A DNA stretch of 64,000 nucleotides from Denitromonas sp. (GCF_034676725.1 NZ_JAUCBR010000007.1:51382-115381); one strand, 5' to 3'; counted from the first letter of the stretch, positions 24,864-34,576 are shown. A program made the numbers and translations. Notes: generated by a model not told the origin, from the letters alone.

Positions 24864-24879
24864 GATGAGGCTGCTCCTT

Positions 24880-25425
24880 TCATTGTTGAGAGACTGATAC
24901 GTGGGCGTATCGTTGTTGCAGCCAATTGCCCCACTGGATTGCGAAGGGAATCAGCTTGCTGCGGTACACGGCGTTGTACTTCGGGGTCTTGGAGTGGTAA
25001 TTCGCCACCCGTGTCCAGAAGTCTTGCCCCGTGGGTTCGTTGATGTGCTGGCGAAGCATCCAAGCGGCAAGCTCTGCGTTGTAGCAGCCGCGCCATGCGA
25101 CATCCTGTTGAGTGATCGAGGGGTACTGCGCAAACCGACCGTTCTGCTTCCAGTGAATCGTGTTGATCTGGAAGTGGCCGATGTCCCGACTACCGTTCGT
25201 GTTGCCGACGAACTGGCCGTTCTTGCCGCCCTCGACGCTGGCCAGCGCGAGCAGCACGTTGGCGGGGACGCCCTGCTTCTGCGCGGCCCGGATCACGCAG
25301 TCGATGGTGGCCGGGCGGATTGCGTAGAAGTCATCGGAGTTCGGGGTTGCCGGGCTGCCGCCCGGCGTCTGTGCGAAAGCGGAAAAAGCGGCTAGTGCCG
25401 CCGCCAGTGCGAAGAGAGGTTTCAT
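24880..25425 (-). CDS. Exported lytic transglycosylase (conjugation SLT-like)
   Basis: The product has 181 residues from ATG 25425, which overlaps the stop of the upstream gene as TGATG. A signal peptide (1-19, ending AFAQ) precedes an SLT fold: catalytic E65 in ALASVEGG, then GSRDIGHFQINTIHW and CYNAELAAWML. Such enzymes open peptidoglycan locally for type IV channels, matching VirB1-like proteins. A longer reading from 25437 or 25536 would spoil the signal peptide. Confidence 0.92.
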   Translation of the reverse strand: MKPLFALAAALAAFSAFAQTPGGSPATPNSDDFYAIRPATIDCVIRAAQKQGVPANVLLALASVEGGKNGQFVGNTNGSRDIGHFQINTIHWKQNGRFAQYPSITQQDVAWRGCYNAELAAWMLRQHINEPTGQDFWTRVANYHSKTPKYNAVYRSKLIPFAIQWGNWLQQRYAHVSVSQQ

Positions 25426-26042
25426 CAGCCGAGCCATTTTTCGTGCTTGAACCAGAACCAGAACGCCCCGTCCACAAACAGGTGCCCCGTCTTCACCTGC
25501 CATGACCTGTAGCTCTTCTTCATACCGAAGACCCACAGGGCGAAGGCAATCGAGAGCCAGTTCAGGGCCAGCAAGAGTGCCGCCCCGGATGCAAGCATGT
25601 AGATGAAGCCGATGGCCGCAAGCGTGCTGGCAACGAAGAAGGCGCGTGAGTGCAGGCGGTGCCCGCGAGCGATTTTCTCGCGCTCGGCGTACTCCATGTC
25701 TGTGAGGTCGGCCTTGACGCGCTCGTTGCGATAACGCGCCGCACTCTCGCGAACCTTGGCGACATCGCTTTCCTCAAGAAAAGCGAAGCCGCAGCTATTG
25801 CATACCCACGGGTGAAGGTGGCGCGTGGTGCCGTCTTGCTGCTGGTCGATGACCTGTCCCTCATCGCCCTGCATGACCAGCACGCCCTTGTCGCATTCGG
25901 GGCAGACCGGATTCGAGAGCGACTTCCAGAGGTCGGCGATCTGCCTGTTGCCCATCTTGAGTTGGTTGATCCCAAGGATGGACAGGGGCATGGACACAAA
26001 CGTGAACTTCGCTGCCTTCTTGCCTGCTTTCCAAATGCCCAC
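25425..26042 (-). CDS. Membrane protein with N-terminal zinc ribbon, transfer-associated
   Basis: The product has 205 residues. C47-x2-C50 and C81-x2-C84 form a zinc ribbon. Two or three hydrophobic helices lie around 133-175, and the C-terminus is aromatic (GAFWFWFKHEKWLG). Its stop overlaps the start of the transglycosylase gene. It is the first gene after the dotL gene and has its own candidate promoter. I do not recognise a Tra homologue. Confidence 0.78.
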   Translation of the reverse strand: MGIWKAGKKAAKFTFVSMPLSILGINQLKMGNRQIADLWKSLSNPVCPECDKGVLVMQGDEGQVIDQQQDGTTRHLHPWVCNSCGFAFLEESDVAKVRESAARYRNERVKADLTDMEYAEREKIARGHRLHSRAFFVASTLAAIGFIYMLASGAALLLALNWLSIAFALWVFGMKKSYRSWQVKTGHLFVDGAFWFWFKHEKWLG

Positions 26043-26077
26043 AACAACACCTCACCCATCAAAAGTACGATTATTTG

Positions 26078-26116
26078 ATTGTCAGTCAAAACACTGTGGT
26101 TGTCAATTTTTGACAA
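26078..26116 (-). promoter_or_regulatory. Candidate promoter and inverted repeat upstream of the 26042 operon
   Basis: On the minus strand, TTGACA (26106-26101) is 17 bp from GACAAT (26083-26078). The -35 lies in TTGTCAA-TTT-TTGACAA (26100-26116), a perfect 7-bp inverted repeat that could be an operator. It would drive the zinc-ribbon, transglycosylase, ssb and protease genes separately from dotL. Confidence 0.55.
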
Positions 26117-26125
26117 GTGCTCAGA

Positions 26126-28819
26126 CTACATGTCTCGAAGCGAGCTTTTCATTAGCTCCGCGCACGTTGCGGACAGGGCGTCGAGCTTGTCCTTCGCTTC
26201 GGGAATGTCGATGCGATCAGGCTCGGGCGGGTCGATGTAAGTCGTCTCCCGAGCAATCGCGCCCCGCGTCTCTTGGATGCGATCCTCGGTGTCCCATTTG
26301 TCCTCAAGGCTGGCGAAAGCCTCGCCAGATGCCACCACCTCCATCTCAAGCAGCTTGTCGCGGTCGGCGATGGAAAGCTCTTCCTCCCATTCTTCCTCGG
26401 ACGGCATGTCGTCGAGCATGAACAGGTGTTGCCGAAGGATCGGCAGAGCCTTGTCACGGAAGGCTTCGCTGTCGGCATCCGTCAGAACGATATTTGTCGT
26501 CACCGCCTCGGCGCTGATGATGATTTCGTCATCGTCCTCGGCCATCTTGTACGGTGTCGCGGACGTGTAGGCGGACTCCCCTTCCCCCTTCGGCTGGCTC
26601 AGCACGAGGTCGGCCACGTCAAGCAGCGCCTTCGTCGCTGCGGCTTGCTGGAGGCCAAGCGGATCGCCCGGATCGGTGGCGGCAACCGCGCTGGTCGTTG
26701 GCGCGGGCTTGGTTGGAGTCAGGTCGGTGCTTTCCACGGGCTGCGTCGCGCTGCTGCCGCCTGCCGCTGCCTTCGGCTGCGTGCTGGCCGGAATCTGCGC
26801 TCCACCGGAGATGAACCATCCCATCACCGCGAACGATGCGTCGAGCCGCCCGAGACGCGGACGCTCCGGGTCTTCGTAATTCCGCTCGAACGCCGTGTGC
26901 ATGGAGGCGAGAATCGGGTCGCCCTTCACCGCGCTGCGCACGGTTTTCGGGAACGAACCGTCGATCATGCTCTTCATCAACGCTTCGACCGCCTTGCGGT
27001 TCTGCGGCAGGTCGGACGGTTCGGGTGCTTCCACCGGCAGGAAATCGTTGATGCGCATTTCCTTGGGTGCTGGGCCTGCGGTATAGAAGCCCATCCCCCG
27101 GATCACGCGCACCCCGCCCGTCTGCCCATTGCGCTCCTTCTTGCCGATGAGGAACGTGAATTCACCGTTCTCCTGCATCGCCAGATCGTCGTAGTCGAGG
27201 CGAGCGCGACGCTCGATGGAGATGTTGTCCTGCTGACGGAAGACCTCATTGACCCCGCCCGGACGGCGCTCGAACCCCGCCATGCGGGCTTCTTCGCCTT
27301 CGCCGGAAGCACCTTGGATGCGCTCCCATGTCTCGGAGCGTTGCCCCGAGGTGATGCGCCCGATTGCCCGGATGTTCGTGTTTTCCCATGTGGCGTCCGC
27401 TTCCTCAGCACTCGATTTCTTGAGGGACGAGAAGTCCTGCGCCGCGAAGATCACGGAGAAGCCCAGCGAACGGGCCTGCGCCGGGGCCACGGCGAAGCCG
27501 ATCACCGCGTAGTAGCCGTATTCGTCGAGGATCGTGTAGAACGGGAACGACGCATTGGTCGGACGGCTGTCGATGATCTCGCGCACCACGCCTTCCACGC
27601 GGTTGCCGAGGCAGCCCGCCATCATCTGCTTGATGCTGCCCACGATCATCTTGCCCAGCATTCTCATGCTGTCCGGGGCGCGTTCCAGCGCCGGGAGCAG
27701 AACGACAAGCAGGCGTCGGTTGATAACCACGTCGAAGAAGTCCACGTCCCCGACCTTGGTCTTGAATATATGCCCGTAGTTGAAGGTCAGGTCGTTGAAG
27801 ATGCGGGTAAGCTGCATGACGATGTAGCCGTGCTGCTCCAGCGTCTTCGTCTCCTGCTTCTTCATCTTCGTCTTCTGATAGCCCGGAAGGGTCACGAGGT
27901 ATGAGCGCAGTGGAGCCACGATCACGTCGAACATGTCCCCATACTTGCCGTTGTGCTCCCAGACCAGTTCCTCGATCACGTTGAGTTCAAAGTATTCGAG
28001 GTACTTTTCCGGCGACAGGTTGATATAGCCCTTGTCGCGCAGGTAGATCAGCGGGCGCGTCAGGGCCGCCACGAACGAGATCGCCCGCCCCTTCCACATG
28101 TCGCCACCGCCACCGGAGTCGTCCATCAGCGACACGATCAACTCGATCAACATGCCCGATGAGGTGTTCCCCATGATGTTCATGTTGTTCGTCACCTTGT
28201 CGGGCTGCTTCTCCACGAAGTCGCGCCCGGAGGTGATGAAGTTGATGATGAGCAGATCGTCCTCCCGCCCCAGATACCGCGACAGGCGGAAGATTTCCTT
28301 CTGGAGCTTGGGATCGCCCTTGCCGTCCACGTAGATGAAGCCGGTGTTCTGGACAAGTGCGTTGAAGACGAGGCCCAGCAGGAATTCGGTCTTACCGGAG
28401 CCGGTGGTGCCGAGCACGAGCATGTGCGTGCGCAGGTCGCTGTCGCCAGCGTAAATCTGCTCCTTCGTCTCCAGATCGTTGCCGATCATCGTGACGCCCT
28501 TGCCGATTTCCTTGCCGCCCCGCGTGGAGCCATCCCTTACCTTCGCCAGCAGCGGCACACGGTACGGGAAGTCAAAGGAGCGTTTGTCGGTGCGGACAAA
28601 GCTCCTTCCGTACATCCACGCGATCAGCAGCATCAGCTCGCCGGACAGCGGCACTTTCACGAGCACCAGAGAGATGATGGGCAGCATGAAAAGCCCGAGC
28701 ACCACCCCATCGCCGGAGTTGAAGAAGTCCGAAAACTTCTGCCCGAACAGCCGAGTGTCCTTACGACGGCGAGACGCCTTTACTTCGTGCTGCCGGGAAG
28801 CTCCCTTGTATTGCGCCAT
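26126..28819 (-). CDS. dotL: Type IVB coupling protein DotL/IcmO (TrbC-like)
   Basis: The product has 897 residues. Two N-terminal transmembrane helices (about 35-75) precede an ATPase domain with Walker A GTTGSGKTE (about 136), Walker B FYTILDEYGYYA (about 428) and AAQDFSSLKK, as in the VirD4/TraG and DotL/TrbC families. The C-terminal 250 residues are Pro/Ala-rich then acidic. The protein receives substrates and relaxosome at the inner-membrane face and works with DotM (here at 47047) and DotN. It lies 20 bp after dotO. Confidence 0.93.
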   Translation of the reverse strand: MAQYKGASRQHEVKASRRRKDTRLFGQKFSDFFNSGDGVVLGLFMLPIISLVLVKVPLSGELMLLIAWMYGRSFVRTDKRSFDFPYRVPLLAKVRDGSTRGGKEIGKGVTMIGNDLETKEQIYAGDSDLRTHMLVLGTTGSGKTEFLLGLVFNALVQNTGFIYVDGKGDPKLQKEIFRLSRYLGREDDLLIINFITSGRDFVEKQPDKVTNNMNIMGNTSSGMLIELIVSLMDDSGGGGDMWKGRAISFVAALTRPLIYLRDKGYINLSPEKYLEYFELNVIEELVWEHNGKYGDMFDVIVAPLRSYLVTLPGYQKTKMKKQETKTLEQHGYIVMQLTRIFNDLTFNYGHIFKTKVGDVDFFDVVINRRLLVVLLPALERAPDSMRMLGKMIVGSIKQMMAGCLGNRVEGVVREIIDSRPTNASFPFYTILDEYGYYAVIGFAVAPAQARSLGFSVIFAAQDFSSLKKSSAEEADATWENTNIRAIGRITSGQRSETWERIQGASGEGEEARMAGFERRPGGVNEVFRQQDNISIERRARLDYDDLAMQENGEFTFLIGKKERNGQTGGVRVIRGMGFYTAGPAPKEMRINDFLPVEAPEPSDLPQNRKAVEALMKSMIDGSFPKTVRSAVKGDPILASMHTAFERNYEDPERPRLGRLDASFAVMGWFISGGAQIPASTQPKAAAGGSSATQPVESTDLTPTKPAPTTSAVAATDPGDPLGLQQAAATKALLDVADLVLSQPKGEGESAYTSATPYKMAEDDDEIIISAEAVTTNIVLTDADSEAFRDKALPILRQHLFMLDDMPSEEEWEEELSIADRDKLLEMEVVASGEAFASLEDKWDTEDRIQETRGAIARETTYIDPPEPDRIDIPEAKDKLDALSATCAELMKSSLRDM

Positions 28820-28839
28820 TCGGTATCAACCCCTGTCGA

Positions 28840-31800
28840 TCAGGCCACTTCAAGCTCTGTGCTGTTGTAATACTCGTGGATCAGTTCCTTCGCGAGCCGC
28901 TCGATGACGCTCGACTCCATGTCGTCATCCACGAAGTCCGCTCCACGGAAGGTTTCTTCCTTGAGGCGTTCCACGAGCTTCTTGCACGAGCCACCGGGGA
29001 ACCGCTTAGCGAGCAGGCGGCGAGCTTGTTGGCGTGGCATCGACTCATAGAGCAGGCCGCGCAGCTTCCGGTCTTCTGCGGTCGTCGAGAGCGCCCACAG
29101 GCGCATCGCACCGGCTGTCATCGTGAATAGCTGGCTGTAGGTCGCGTTTTTGGTCGAGAAGCGAGCCAAGAACGTCGCGCCGTGGGCGTTCGCGCCATGC
29201 ACGTAGTTGACCAGCGCCGATTCCTCGACCGGCTTGAGGCCGATGTTGTCGCGCAGCCAGCGCCGGGTTTCTTCGGTGCCGCTGTCGAGGATGAAGAGCG
29301 CCGTGGCGATCTTGGTGAGTTCGCCGAAGTCCTCCATCAACTGCGAAGCGAGGATGATTTCGAGGTTCCACTTCCGGGCTTCACGGCCATCGGTCAGTAC
29401 CTGCAACTTCAAGCCGTCATGGCCGCCCGTCTTGTGGAACTCGTCCATGCACAGCACCTTGTTCTCATCCACGATGTCGTTGATGAGGCGGTCGTAGTAG
29501 GGCTTATACAGGTCGTCGAAGTACGGCAGGTCTTCCTTGGAGAAGGCAACCTTCTTCATGAAGCTCTGCCGAGCGATCATGTACATCAGCGCGGTCTGTT
29601 TGTAGGCCGAGTCGGAACCGATGATTGCCACATCCTGCAAGTCCAGTGAAATCACACGGGCGCTGCCGATGTCGAAACGGGTGTGCGACGAGAAGATCGG
29701 GTAGTCGCCCACGGCCTCGCGGATGCCCAGCGAGAACGCCTTGATGAGCGGGCGGTTGCCCTCGGCCATCACGCCGCCGTATTCCGCTTCCACTTCCTCG
29801 CTCGAAGCCACGCCGACCAGATCGTTCAGCGTCGGCACGGCGTAGCGTTGTGCGACCTCGGCCTCGTAGATGTAGCCAGCCTTGAACAGCGCATCCACCA
29901 GTTCCCAGTAGGTCGTGGCCGGAAGAATCTTGTAGCCCAGCTTCGCGACGGCCTCGTCCACTACGGCGTTGTGCCCCGGCTTGTAGGTTTCCGGGCTGGC
30001 CTTCTCCAGTCGGTCGCTCTTCTTCTGGAAAGCGAGGTCGATCATGCGGCCCACGAAGTTCGACATGCCCTCGTAGGGCTTGCCGCGCCGTTCGGGCGGC
30101 GTCACAAGAATCGAGAGGAAGTTCTTGATGAACTCGCGATCCTTCGGCAACGGCTCGCGCTTGCCCAGCGGGGTGTCCATCGGGTTGATGCAGTCACGCT
30201 CGGAGTTCTGCAACCGCTTGTAGATTGCGAGGTGGCGCATGTTCTCCGGCAGCGAGTCGCGGATCAGGTCGATGAAGCCGGACGATGAAACGCCAATGTC
30301 GATGATGCCGATGTACGGCAGCCGGGTGATGCCCGGCATCAGGCAGCATTCCACGTTGTTGTTGTTCATCAGCACCGACTTACCCGAACCCGGCTTGCCC
30401 GAGATCAGCGTGATCCAAGTCGTTTGCTCAGACGAGAATCGCTGGTAGCGCAGAATCTTGCCGTCGAGGCTGCGGTAGATGGTTGAACCCGTCGAGAACG
30501 GCGACGCGGGCCGGGTCAGTGGCAAGAGCGCGATTGCATCATCCAGCGGTGCCGGGCACGGCTCGCCGATGTGCTTGGTCGTGAGGCCCAGCGCATTGGT
30601 CTGGAACGCGATCATCGGGTTGCCGGTGCGCTCCAGTACCACGGGGTTGCCCCACCCTTCCAGCGTGCGCCACAGCTTCGATTTGCGCAGGGCCAGTTCC
30701 TTGATGCCGTCCGGGTCAATCCCCGCCCAAGTCATCGCAGCGATTCGGAGCTTGACGATGCAGCCGCCGTCGCGGCGGTACTCGTTGAGCGCCTTCGTGG
30801 CGAGGTTGATGTTGCGGTTCTGCTCGGACGTGATCGACAGCAGGCTGGCGAAGATGGACTTGAATGCCATAACCGACATGCCGTCCGATTCCAGCATGAA
30901 GCTGATCGAATACGGCAGGGCGCGGGTCACGCCGTTTTCCCGCGTCTCGGCCCGGTTGAGGCTGTTGAACAGGGTGTTGAAGTATTGCGGCTCGCGGGGC
31001 GGCACGGCCACCATGAGCGGCGCATACACCCGGCTGCCTACGCGCACAGTGTTGGAATCCGGCAGGTTCTCGCTGCCGTTCTTCCCGATCTCGGCGGTGG
31101 CCGTCATGATCTGGCGCGGCAGCGGCGGATAGAGCAATTCCGACATGTCTTCGATGTCGCCATTGCTCTTCCAGCGGAAAGGAATCTTGGTGCCGGGGAT
31201 GGCCGCCTTCCAGTCGTCTGTGGTCAGGTCGGGATACACGCTGCGGCGCACGGAGCGCAGGGCTTCATCCACGTCGAGCACATCGACCGAGCAGCCGAAC
31301 TCGGGCGATGACAGGTCATCGGTGATCTTCGAGACGAAGGAGAGGTGGCGGTCGCGCAGGTAGGAGATCGGGCGCAGCAGGTTCTGTGCGTCCGATGTCG
31401 CGGGCCAGTTGCTCTCCTTGCGGAACTCGTTGGTCGCTTGCGTGGCGAGCTTGGCTTCCACCGTATCCAGCAGCGCCGGGCGCGACCAGAAGACCAGATA
31501 GCAGTCCTCGTCGTACACGTACTGGCTGTATTTCTCGACCGACTCGTCGATCAGATCGTGAATGCCAAGGCTCAGGCGATCCGCCGTGGAGCGTTGCTGG
31601 ATTGCGTTCCGCTCCAAAGCGCCTCGCGCATCAAGGTCGCGGCGGAAGACCACCTGCAACTGGTGGCCACGGCTCTTGAAATAGACCGAGAACGAGCCGT
31701 CGAGCAGTTGGATCAGGCGCTCGAACTGTTCGCGGCCCAGAACTGACTTGGTGCCATTGAAACGCACGATGCTCGCCAGCGAGCCATCCTGCGCCACGAT

Positions 31801-31902
31801 TGCGCGACCACCGTCGATGGTTTCGAGGTCGCAATAGTCTTCCACGTCCGTCTTGAGCAAGCCGATGACATGGAGCAAAACCGCTTCGAGTTTACCGCTC
31901 AT
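28840..31902 (-). CDS. dotO: Type IVB secretion ATPase DotO/IcmB (TraU-like)
   Basis: The product has 1020 residues, the family size. Walker A is SGKPGSGKSVL (about residue 500) and Walker B VLCMDEFHKTGG (about 815). The N-terminal half is VirB4-like without nucleotide motifs. DotO is the inner-membrane-associated ATPase of the Dot/Icm and IncI systems. It overlaps the small upstream gene by 11 bp and is followed by dotL. No frame disruption is seen. Confidence 0.94.
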   Translation of the reverse strand: MSGKLEAVLLHVIGLLKTDVEDYCDLETIDGGRAIVAQDGSLASIVRFNGTKSVLGREQFERLIQLLDGSFSVYFKSRGHQLQVVFRRDLDARGALERNAIQQRSTADRLSLGIHDLIDESVEKYSQYVYDEDCYLVFWSRPALLDTVEAKLATQATNEFRKESNWPATSDAQNLLRPISYLRDRHLSFVSKITDDLSSPEFGCSVDVLDVDEALRSVRRSVYPDLTTDDWKAAIPGTKIPFRWKSNGDIEDMSELLYPPLPRQIMTATAEIGKNGSENLPDSNTVRVGSRVYAPLMVAVPPREPQYFNTLFNSLNRAETRENGVTRALPYSISFMLESDGMSVMAFKSIFASLLSITSEQNRNINLATKALNEYRRDGGCIVKLRIAAMTWAGIDPDGIKELALRKSKLWRTLEGWGNPVVLERTGNPMIAFQTNALGLTTKHIGEPCPAPLDDAIALLPLTRPASPFSTGSTIYRSLDGKILRYQRFSSEQTTWITLISGKPGSGKSVLMNNNNVECCLMPGITRLPYIGIIDIGVSSSGFIDLIRDSLPENMRHLAIYKRLQNSERDCINPMDTPLGKREPLPKDREFIKNFLSILVTPPERRGKPYEGMSNFVGRMIDLAFQKKSDRLEKASPETYKPGHNAVVDEAVAKLGYKILPATTYWELVDALFKAGYIYEAEVAQRYAVPTLNDLVGVASSEEVEAEYGGVMAEGNRPLIKAFSLGIREAVGDYPIFSSHTRFDIGSARVISLDLQDVAIIGSDSAYKQTALMYMIARQSFMKKVAFSKEDLPYFDDLYKPYYDRLINDIVDENKVLCMDEFHKTGGHDGLKLQVLTDGREARKWNLEIILASQLMEDFGELTKIATALFILDSGTEETRRWLRDNIGLKPVEESALVNYVHGANAHGATFLARFSTKNATYSQLFTMTAGAMRLWALSTTAEDRKLRGLLYESMPRQQARRLLAKRFPGGSCKKLVERLKEETFRGADFVDDDMESSVIERLAKELIHEYYNSTELEVA

Positions 31903-32101
31903 TTTCCGTGACTCCTTCTTGAACCGCTTTTACCGTTTCTGCAATCAACTGATTCACCTGCGTCATTTTCTCGGCGTCGCTGATGTCATCGCGCAGGATC
32001 ATCTCGTCCAGTTTCAGCACCGCCTTGTAGTTGCTTCGGGTGCGGAAGAAACCTTCGATGTTGAAGAGCTTTTTGCTTTCTTCTTCTGTTTCAGGCGTCA
32101 T
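31892..32101 (-). CDS. Small protein upstream of dotO
   Basis: The product has 69 residues, very acidic and helical, starting at ATG 32101, which overlaps the stop of the upstream gene (ATGA). The frame extends further upstream, but that part is the shadow of the 398-residue gene. No motif or family is recognised; its tight placement suggests an accessory factor for DotO. Confidence 0.7.
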   Translation of the reverse strand: MTPETEEESKKLFNIEGFFRTRSNYKAVLKLDEMILRDDISDAEKMTQVNQLIAETVKAVQEGVTENER

Positions 32102-33294
32102 GCCATCGCCCTCTCCATTGCTGCCGCCTCGGCCAACTTGCTGGCCGGAGGCATAAGCCCGATGTCGGTTGCAATGTCCAAGGTGCGGCGCAGCCCGTTC
32201 TCCGGGTAGCGCAGCACCACGTTGCCGACGCCGTAGCTCATCACGTTGAGTCCGCGCCCGTAGAGCTTCTGCGCATAGTCGAACATCGCCATGCGATCTG
32301 CGGCGCGGAGCCATGCCGCCGCCGCTGTGTAGCGGCTCACATCGCCCTTGTAATGCTGCTTGTTGGTCATCGCCGTCCAGATTTGCTCGGCGATCAAGCC
32401 GTAGGTGAAGGACAGTTCGTCCAGTGGGCCTTCCGGCAGCAGCTTGGCCTGCGGCAACGGCGCAGCGGGGTTCTTGCATATCAACGCCGCGCTGACCGCC
32501 ACATCGCCGTACTGGCGCACCACACGCCACTCGATGTCGGTCAGCCACTCCCGCACATCGCGGGAGCCGCTGCCCCACGACAGCACCTCGGCAATCATCG
32601 GCTTGACGTTGCTCACGGTGCATTTCACGAGGAACGGCGTATTGATGCTCTCAAGCCACTTGTCATTGCGATCAGGCGCGACCGCTTTTTCCAGTTCCCA
32701 GCCGGTATCCGTGGGAACTGGCGTTGCCAGCACCTCGCGAGCATGGCGCAGGCGGTTACGGCGCACGGTCACGGTCGGGAGGCCAGCGCCGTAGTTCGTC
32801 GCGTGGATCACGCTGACGGACGGGTGGTCGGCCACAGCGTCGAAGTGGCTGTAGAACATGTCCGGCAGGGCGCTGCGCGGAGCACCCATCGCTATCGCGA
32901 AATCCTCATTGAGACGCTTGCTCTTCGGATGCACCTCGTACCGCGATTTGGCGACAGCAACTGTGCGCTGCGCGATGGCTGCAATGGTCGAGACAGTGAT
33001 GTCAGGAGAGACGTTGTTGAGGTCAATCCCCAGTTCGGCGACAAGCTGATTGAACAGCGTGCGCAGCCAGCCCTCGTTGCGGAAGTTCGGATGGCGTTGC
33101 AGACCGGCGCGATAGAAGTTGTTGTAGGTCAGGTTGGTGAGCCACAGAACGTCACTCGGCAGATCGTGGATCGACTGCACGCGCCGCGCTTGTCCGCCGC
33201 CAATCGACGCCCACGCGCTGTCGAGCGACACCACTGTACGGTCGCTGGCGACGATGTTGTTGTTCGGATCGAAAAGGATGGCTCCAACACGCAT
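32098..33294 (-). CDS. Uncharacterised dot-operon protein between dotN and dotO
   Basis: The product has 398 residues, apparently soluble. The N-terminal segment (MRVGAILFDPNNNIVASDRTVVSLDSAW) is strand-rich; the rest mixes helix and strand with no nucleotide motif. The canonical order runs icmJ/dotN directly to icmB/dotO, so this gene and the 69-residue gene are extra here. It ends in an ATGA overlap with that gene and lies 10 bp after dotN. I do not recognise a family. Confidence 0.82.
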   Translation of the reverse strand: MRVGAILFDPNNNIVASDRTVVSLDSAWASIGGGQARRVQSIHDLPSDVLWLTNLTYNNFYRAGLQRHPNFRNEGWLRTLFNQLVAELGIDLNNVSPDITVSTIAAIAQRTVAVAKSRYEVHPKSKRLNEDFAIAMGAPRSALPDMFYSHFDAVADHPSVSVIHATNYGAGLPTVTVRRNRLRHAREVLATPVPTDTGWELEKAVAPDRNDKWLESINTPFLVKCTVSNVKPMIAEVLSWGSGSRDVREWLTDIEWRVVRQYGDVAVSAALICKNPAAPLPQAKLLPEGPLDELSFTYGLIAEQIWTAMTNKQHYKGDVSRYTAAAAWLRAADRMAMFDYAQKLYGRGLNVMSYGVGNVVLRYPENGLRRTLDIATDIGLMPPASKLAEAAAMERAMA

Positions 33295-33304
33295 ACCAGT
33301 GCCC

Positions 33305-34042
33305 TCACATGAGCAACTGGCGCGTCAGGGGCGGCCAGCTTTCCGGGAGAAAGAGAGCGCGGTTGTTGGCCGCGTAGTATTCGAGTTGCCCAGCGTGGAA
33401 AGCCTCTTTGGAGGCGACCAGCCGCAGAGGGGCGAACAACTCGGCCCGCTTCGCGTAGATGTCGTCAGGGCATGTCGAGAGGGTTTCTGCCAAGGCGTAG
33501 GGGTTGCTGATGTCCACCCCGTAAAGCGCCTTGAGGGTGTCACATCCGCGAAACTGGAAGATCGCGAACAGGCTTTTCAGCTTGTCGCGCACTGCCGCGT
33601 CGGCGACATATTCGGCTACGTGAATGGCGCGGACGAGGTTGTTGACCTCGGTCTGGGTCAGTTCCGGGATGGCGGCAATGAAACCGCCGTTGCGCATCGC
33701 GCACATCCCAAGGTGATGTACCTGATGGCACAGATTGCAGACCGTCAGGAGATTCTGCGGGTCGTTGTTCTGGTGGTTGTCGTCGAGGTGGTGAACCTCT
33801 TGGTACTTGGCTGCCTTGAAGCCGCAGAAGCGGCAGGTGTAATTGTCCCGTTGCAGCACCTCGGTGCGCACCGGGGTGAATCCGGCGTCCGCGACATCAG
33901 CGTGCTCATCGTCCTTGCGCCAGAGCTTGCGCTTGACGCCGAAGACAGGCTGGTTTGCGGCCCGATTCAGGTGCCCGAGCATCAGCGACGGCGGCACGGC
34001 GGCCTGCCCTGTTGCTCCGGTGGTTTGAGGTGTTTGGCGCAT
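33305..34042 (-). CDS. dotN: DotN/IcmJ-like zinc protein of the coupling complex (TraT-like)
   Basis: The product has 245 residues. C70-x2-C73, HH at 84-85, and C102-x2-C105 with HH following give the HNH-like zinc fold of IcmJ/DotN. In Legionella it bridges DotL in the coupling complex. It lies between dotP and the unknown gene, as expected for the icmD-J-B order. Confidence 0.88.
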   Translation of the reverse strand: MRQTPQTTGATGQAAVPPSLMLGHLNRAANQPVFGVKRKLWRKDDEHADVADAGFTPVRTEVLQRDNYTCRFCGFKAAKYQEVHHLDDNHQNNDPQNLLTVCNLCHQVHHLGMCAMRNGGFIAAIPELTQTEVNNLVRAIHVAEYVADAAVRDKLKSLFAIFQFRGCDTLKALYGVDISNPYALAETLSTCPDDIYAKRAELFAPLRLVASKEAFHAGQLEYYAANNRALFLPESWPPLTRQLLM

Positions 34043-34073
34043 CCCCGTTCCGTTCCTGTGCGTTTAAGAAAAA

Positions 34074-34099
34074 GGGCGGAGTGGAAAACCACCCCGCCC
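34074..34099 (-). terminator. Terminator-like hairpin inside the dot operon
   Basis: GGGCGG-A-GTGG and CCAC-C-CCGCCC pair around AAAA. On the minus strand the hairpin is followed by TTTTTCTT. It lies between dotP and dotN and could lower expression of dotN-dotO-dotL relative to the upstream genes. Confidence 0.7.
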
Positions 34100-34134
34100 G
34101 TTGGTGGTTGCTGCGACGCTTGCCGTTTCGCGGC

Positions 34135-34518
34135 TTAGGAGCCGATAACGGTGTTGCGCATGATCCACATCACGGTGCCGACACCGGCCATCAGGCCGCC
34201 GATGAAAAGACCGACGATGGCGGACATGGGCTTCTCGCGCTCGTCCTTGGAGGCTTTCCAGAGGGTGTAGAGGGAGATCGCCACGACCACGAAGCCGCCG
34301 ATGCTGACCAGAGAGATCAGCAGCGTCGCGCCTTCCTGCGCGGTGTTGTCGATGTTCTCGGCGATGTTCGAGAAGGTCTTGCCGCCTGCGGTGTCTTGCG
34401 TCAGGTCGGTCTTGCTGATTGCGAAGGCCGAGGGAGCCGCGATGACGCCCATCATCAGCATGGTCAGACGCATGACGATGTTGTTGTAAGCGGACTTGAG
34501 GGTTTGCAGTGCTTTCAT
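34135..34518 (-). CDS. dotP: DotP/IcmD-like inner-membrane protein (TraR-like)
   Basis: The product has 127 residues from ATG 34518, with GGAGAAATC upstream. A signal-like helix (15-34, ending SAFA) is followed by two further hydrophobic helices, the plan of IcmD/DotP. Gene order dotE-dotP-dotN matches Legionella icmC-D-J and R64 traQ-R-T. Confidence 0.82.
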   Translation of the reverse strand: MKALQTLKSAYNNIVMRLTMLMMGVIAAPSAFAISKTDLTQDTAGGKTFSNIAENIDNTAQEGATLLISLVSIGGFVVVAISLYTLWKASKDEREKPMSAIVGLFIGGLMAGVGTVMWIMRNTVIGS

Positions 34519-34576
34519 TTGAGATTTCTCCGGTTGAATTGAGAGTGAAGGTTGCGCCAAAACTGGGTGCTGCCGG

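Noticed and set aside
26273..27904. 543-codon plus-strand frame
   Set aside because: Antisense to dotL, whose Walker motifs and family pattern show the minus strand is coding.
30284..30302. Iteron-like CGATGAAACGCCAATG inside dotO
   Set aside because: It is explained by codons for an Ile-Gly-Val-Ser-Ser stretch in a conserved gene; a single copy with no neighbours is probably chance.
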